A stretch of DNA of 32,259 nt, taken from contig VGZJ01000035.1 of the NCBI GenBank assembly GCA_016872595.1, forward strand, positions 1-32,259. Reading direction: 5' to 3'. This document shows, piece after piece, positions 29,322-32,259 of the stretch. The first letter of the stretch is position 1, and each line of letters begins with the position of its first letter. The DNA is from Planctomycetota bacterium. Its GTDB lineage: Bacteria; Planctomycetota; Planctomycetia; Gemmatales; Gemmataceae. Made by a program: the position numbers and the translations under genes. The notes beneath the pieces were generated by a model. It was not told the origin of the DNA. It made no database searches and was given only the letters and a program-made list of their open reading frames with translations.

Positions 29322-31124
29322 TCAGAACTTCGCGATCGTGCTCTTCGCGCTCGCCAGTAATGAGGCGTCGTCGTTGTCGTCGAGGGCGGCGAAGCGCTCG
29401 CGGATGCGGCGGAAGGCCAATTGTAGGAAGTACTTCCCGGCGGTGGCGTCGGCGTAGGGGTCGGCCGCGGCCGGCTTGCCGTTCGTGCCCTTCGTCGCCA
29501 TGTGGTCGAGGCGCGCCAGCACGCACGCCGAAACGTACAGGTCGATGGCGATGTCCGCGATCCGTTCGTGAACCAGTTCCGCTTGCGCGAAGTTCTCTTC
29601 GGTCTTCGCCGCGAGGAACACGTGCGGCAGCTTCAGGCCGAAGTCTTTGACGAACTTCGCCAGCGTGCGGGCGTCGTTCTGCAGGTCCGCAGACTTCACC
29701 GGCACGGTCGGCGTGCCGGTCGTCAGCCACGACGGGCCGACCAGCTTCGCGCCCACACCCAGCGCCGCCGGGATGCTGCGGAAGAACCCGCGGATGCCGC
29801 CCAGCGCCTGATCTTGCAATCCCTTCAGGTACATCCCCGGCCCGCGACAGCCGACCACGGCGATGAACGCTTTCAGTACGTCGTTCGCGCCCTCGCCGAT
29901 GGTGTTAATGCGGGCGTCGCGCATCCACCGCTCGATGGGCTGGTCGCTGAAGTAGCCCTTCCCGCCGTACACCTGCAGCGTGTCGTTTACGACGGTCCAA
30001 AGGTGTTCGGTCGCGAACACCTTCAGGATGGCCGTTTCGAGCATGTAGTCCGGCGCGCCCTTGTCGATAAACGCGGCACACTCGGTGGTGGCCGCTTCCA
30101 TCGCGAAGCAGTGGGCCGCGGCGAACGCAATCTTCTTCTGAACGAGGTGGAACTCGCTCAGCGGTTGCTGGAACTGCTTGCGCCGCTTGGCGTGCTCGGT
30201 CATGGCCTTGATGCAGGCCTTCGCGTGCCCGGTGCAGGTCGCGCCGAACGTCACGCGGCCGTAGTTCAGCACCGTGAGCGCGGCCTGCAAACCCTTCCCG
30301 ATCTGGCCGAGGACGTTCTCCTTCGGCACGCGCATGTTGGTGAACCGCATCTTGCCGGTCGCGGTGCCGCGGATGCCGCACTTCTCCGCGCGGGCCTCGA
30401 TCACCTCGAACCCCTGCATATCTGGCGTAACGAGGAACGCGGTCACTTTCCCCTTCGGGTTGCTCGCGTCCGGCGTGCGGGCCATGACCGTAAGGATGTG
30501 CGCGATGCCGCCGTTGGTGATGTAGTGTTTCGTGCCGTTCAGGATGTACGCGCTGCCGTCCTCGGTGAGAGTGGCGGTGGTCTGCACGTTGCCCGCGTCC
30601 GACCCGGCTTCCGGTTCCGTGAGCGCGAAGGCGCACAGCTTCGAGCCGTCGTAGAGGCCCGTCAGCCACTTCGCCTGTTGCTCCTTCGTTCCGAACAGGC
30701 AGAGCGCGCGAACCCCGATGCTGTGGTGGGCGTTCACGAACACCGCGACGCTGGCGTCGTGCCCGCCGAGGATTTCCATGCACGGCAGGTACTGTTGCTG
30801 GCCGAAGCCGAGGCCGCCGTACTCGGTAGGAATGGTGAGCTTGTAGAGGCCGATGTCGGCCAAGCCCTTCACGACGCTGTCGGGGATGCGCGCGTCCCGA
30901 TCAATCTGCATGTGATCGATGTGGGCGTCGGCGTAGGCGCGGACCTTCGCCGCCATCGCGTCGGACGCGGCCTGCTTGTCGGCCGCGAGTGTGGGATACG
31001 GGTACAGTAACTCGCCCTTGAACCTGCCGTAGAAGAGCGCTTTGGCGAACCCGACGTCCGGCCCTGCGATCAGCTCTTCGACTTCCTTCCGCTGTTCCGC
31101 GATCTGCTGCGCAGTAAGTGCCAT
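29322..31124 (-). CDS. Acyl-CoA dehydrogenase
   Basis: CAFALTEPEAGSDAGNVQTTATL, GTKHYITNGG, YGGKGYFSDQPIERWMRDARINTIGEGANDVLKAFIA. Confidence 0.94.
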   Translation of the reverse strand: MALTAQQIAEQRKEVEELIAGPDVGFAKALFYGRFKGELLYPYPTLAADKQAASDAMAAKVRAYADAHIDHMQIDRDARIPDSVVKGLADIGLYKLTIPTEYGGLGFGQQQYLPCMEILGGHDASVAVFVNAHHSIGVRALCLFGTKEQQAKWLTGLYDGSKLCAFALTEPEAGSDAGNVQTTATLTEDGSAYILNGTKHYITNGGIAHILTVMARTPDASNPKGKVTAFLVTPDMQGFEVIEARAEKCGIRGTATGKMRFTNMRVPKENVLGQIGKGLQAALTVLNYGRVTFGATCTGHAKACIKAMTEHAKRRKQFQQPLSEFHLVQKKIAFAAAHCFAMEAATTECAAFIDKGAPDYMLETAILKVFATEHLWTVVNDTLQVYGGKGYFSDQPIERWMRDARINTIGEGANDVLKAFIAVVGCRGPGMYLKGLQDQALGGIRGFFRSIPAALGVGAKLVGPSWLTTGTPTVPVKSADLQNDARTLAKFVKDFGLKLPHVFLAAKTEENFAQAELVHERIADIAIDLYVSACVLARLDHMATKGTNGKPAAADPYADATAGKYFLQLAFRRIRERFAALDDNDDASLLASAKSTIAKF

Positions 31125-31283
31125 GAAACCCTCAGAACGGCTGTGGAGAGGGGAAAACAACCGTAATGAGCCATTCTAGTCGATTTTCCCTGTTTGCGAA
31201 GGCACAAGCGGCTCGGCGCTTCGGGCTTTGCGATCGTAAAGCCCGTACAATGCGAGCGTTCGCCCTCTCCCCGGAGCCGCAAC

Positions 31284-31898
31284 TTGGACACCCCGACCGA
31301 TGGGCCGCTCGGCTCGTCGAACGAACTGACCCCGCTGCCGGTCGATCACGCCCGCCTGCGCCGGGCCGTGCGCGAACTGCTCGCCGCCGTGGGCGAGAAC
31401 CCGGACCGCGAGGGGCTGCTCGACACGCCGGATCGTGTGGCCCGGATGTACGCCGAGGTGTTCGCCGGCCTGCGCACCGACCCCGCGATCTTCCTTCAGA
31501 AGACCTTCACGCAGAAGCACGACGAAATGGTGCTGGTAAAGGACATCGAGTTCAGCAGCATGTGCGAACACCACCTGCTGCCGTTCTTCGGCAAAGCGCA
31601 CATCGCGTACCTGCCGAACGGCCGCATCGTCGGCCTATCGAAACTGGCTCGCGTGGTGGACGCGGTCGCCCGCCGGCCGCAGGTTCAGGAGCGCATGACG
31701 GAGGAAATCGCGGATCTGGTGATGACGCACCTGAAGGCCCGCGGCGTCGGCGTGATCGTGGAAGCGGCCCACACCTGCATGAGCGTGCGCGGTGTGCGCA
31801 AGGCCGGCGCGATGACCATCACCAGCTCCATGCGCGGCGGCTTCCTCGACCACCCCATGACCCGAAACGAGCTGATGGCACTGGTATTCGGGAAGTAG
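31284..31898 (+). CDS. folE: GTP cyclohydrolase I (TTG start probable)
   Basis: GLLDTPDRVARMYAEVFAGL, FSSMCEHHLLPFFGKAHIAYLP, GRIVGLSKLARVVD, GVGVIVEAAHTCMSVRGVRKAGAMTITSSMRG. No ATG between 31194 and the conserved core. Confidence 0.95.
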   Translation: MDTPTDGPLGSSNELTPLPVDHARLRRAVRELLAAVGENPDREGLLDTPDRVARMYAEVFAGLRTDPAIFLQKTFTQKHDEMVLVKDIEFSSMCEHHLLPFFGKAHIAYLPNGRIVGLSKLARVVDAVARRPQVQERMTEEIADLVMTHLKARGVGVIVEAAHTCMSVRGVRKAGAMTITSSMRGGFLDHPMTRNELMALVFGK

Positions 31899-31976
31899 CG
31901 TACTTTCCCTCCAGTGTGTATCATTTGCTCGGAGTTAGGGCCTTCTGGCTTCGTCCACCCGAATCGAGGAGCTAGT

Positions 31977-32138
31977 ATGTCGCGGTTGATGCTGTGCGGG
32001 GTCGTGTCCTGCGCCGTTCTCGTTTCACCTGTGCCAGCTCGTGCCGACGACACCGAGGAGAAGGTCGTCATATTCGTTGAGCTACTGGGGGGAAGTGCCT
32101 TACGCGATGACATGAAACCCGGGAAGCCCGTCTATTAG
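31977..32138 (+). pseudogene. Truncated secreted protein, probably the N-terminus of a leucine-rich-repeat protein, cut by the IS
   Basis: MSRLMLCGVVSCAVLVSPVPARADDTEEKVVIFVELLGGSALRDDMKPGKPVY then stop at the IS boundary; ...RDDxKPGKPV resembles the segment preceding LRRs in Gemmata proteins. Confidence 0.6.
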
Positions 32139-32259
32139 ACTCGTTGCGCAATAGCGATCGATGGCCTATTCATAGGGTTATGACGAATTACGAGAAATTG
32201 CGTCGGAAGCCGTTGTTGTTCCGCATGTTCACGGGGCTCTCGGCCGACGAGTTCGACAA
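32137..32259 (+). mobile_element. 5' terminal part of the second IS copy; partial transposase from ATG 32180
   Basis: Perfect 123-nt inverted copy of 4-126; MTNYEKLRRKPLLFRMFTGLSADEFD running off the window. Confidence 0.8.

Noticed and set aside
29502-31010. 502-aa plus-strand ORF
   Set aside because: Antisense shadow of the acyl-CoA dehydrogenase gene.

Overview
High-GC window, probably from a Gemmata-like planctomycete (inferred from protein families and codon bias; no database search was run). The window is bounded by two outward-facing copies of the 5' end of the same insertion sequence: 4-126 is a perfect 123-nt reverse complement of 32137-32259. Between them lies chromosomal-type content. 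From left to right: an FHA-GAF-sigma54 AAA+ regulator, a transmembrane Ser/Thr kinase and an FHA-like-GAF-class III cyclase, forming a colinear signalling cluster. Next come a DUF1571-type lipoprotein, a GYF-domain protein whose C-terminus was altered by a 61-bp tandem duplication, a stand-alone receiver protein, GroES, a macrodomain protein, a frameshifted small membrane protein, hypotheticals, a PLP aminotransferase and PolX. Then follow a PseG-like protein, ParB with two perfect parS sites just upstream, three tandem secreted paralogs, tRNA-Pro(TGG), a PIG-V-like membrane glycosyltransferase, a Tat-type metallophosphoesterase, a Uma2 protein, a PVC-type cytochrome c protein, an exported catalase-peroxidase, an acyl-CoA dehydrogenase, GTP cyclohydrolase I and a truncated LRR-like gene cut by the right IS. 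The best leads are the kinase/FHA/cyclase locus with two long low-GC imperfect inverted repeats bracketing the cyclase gene, the traceable 61-bp duplication in the GYF gene, and the parS-parB arrangement. No CRISPR array and no recognisable defence island was seen.
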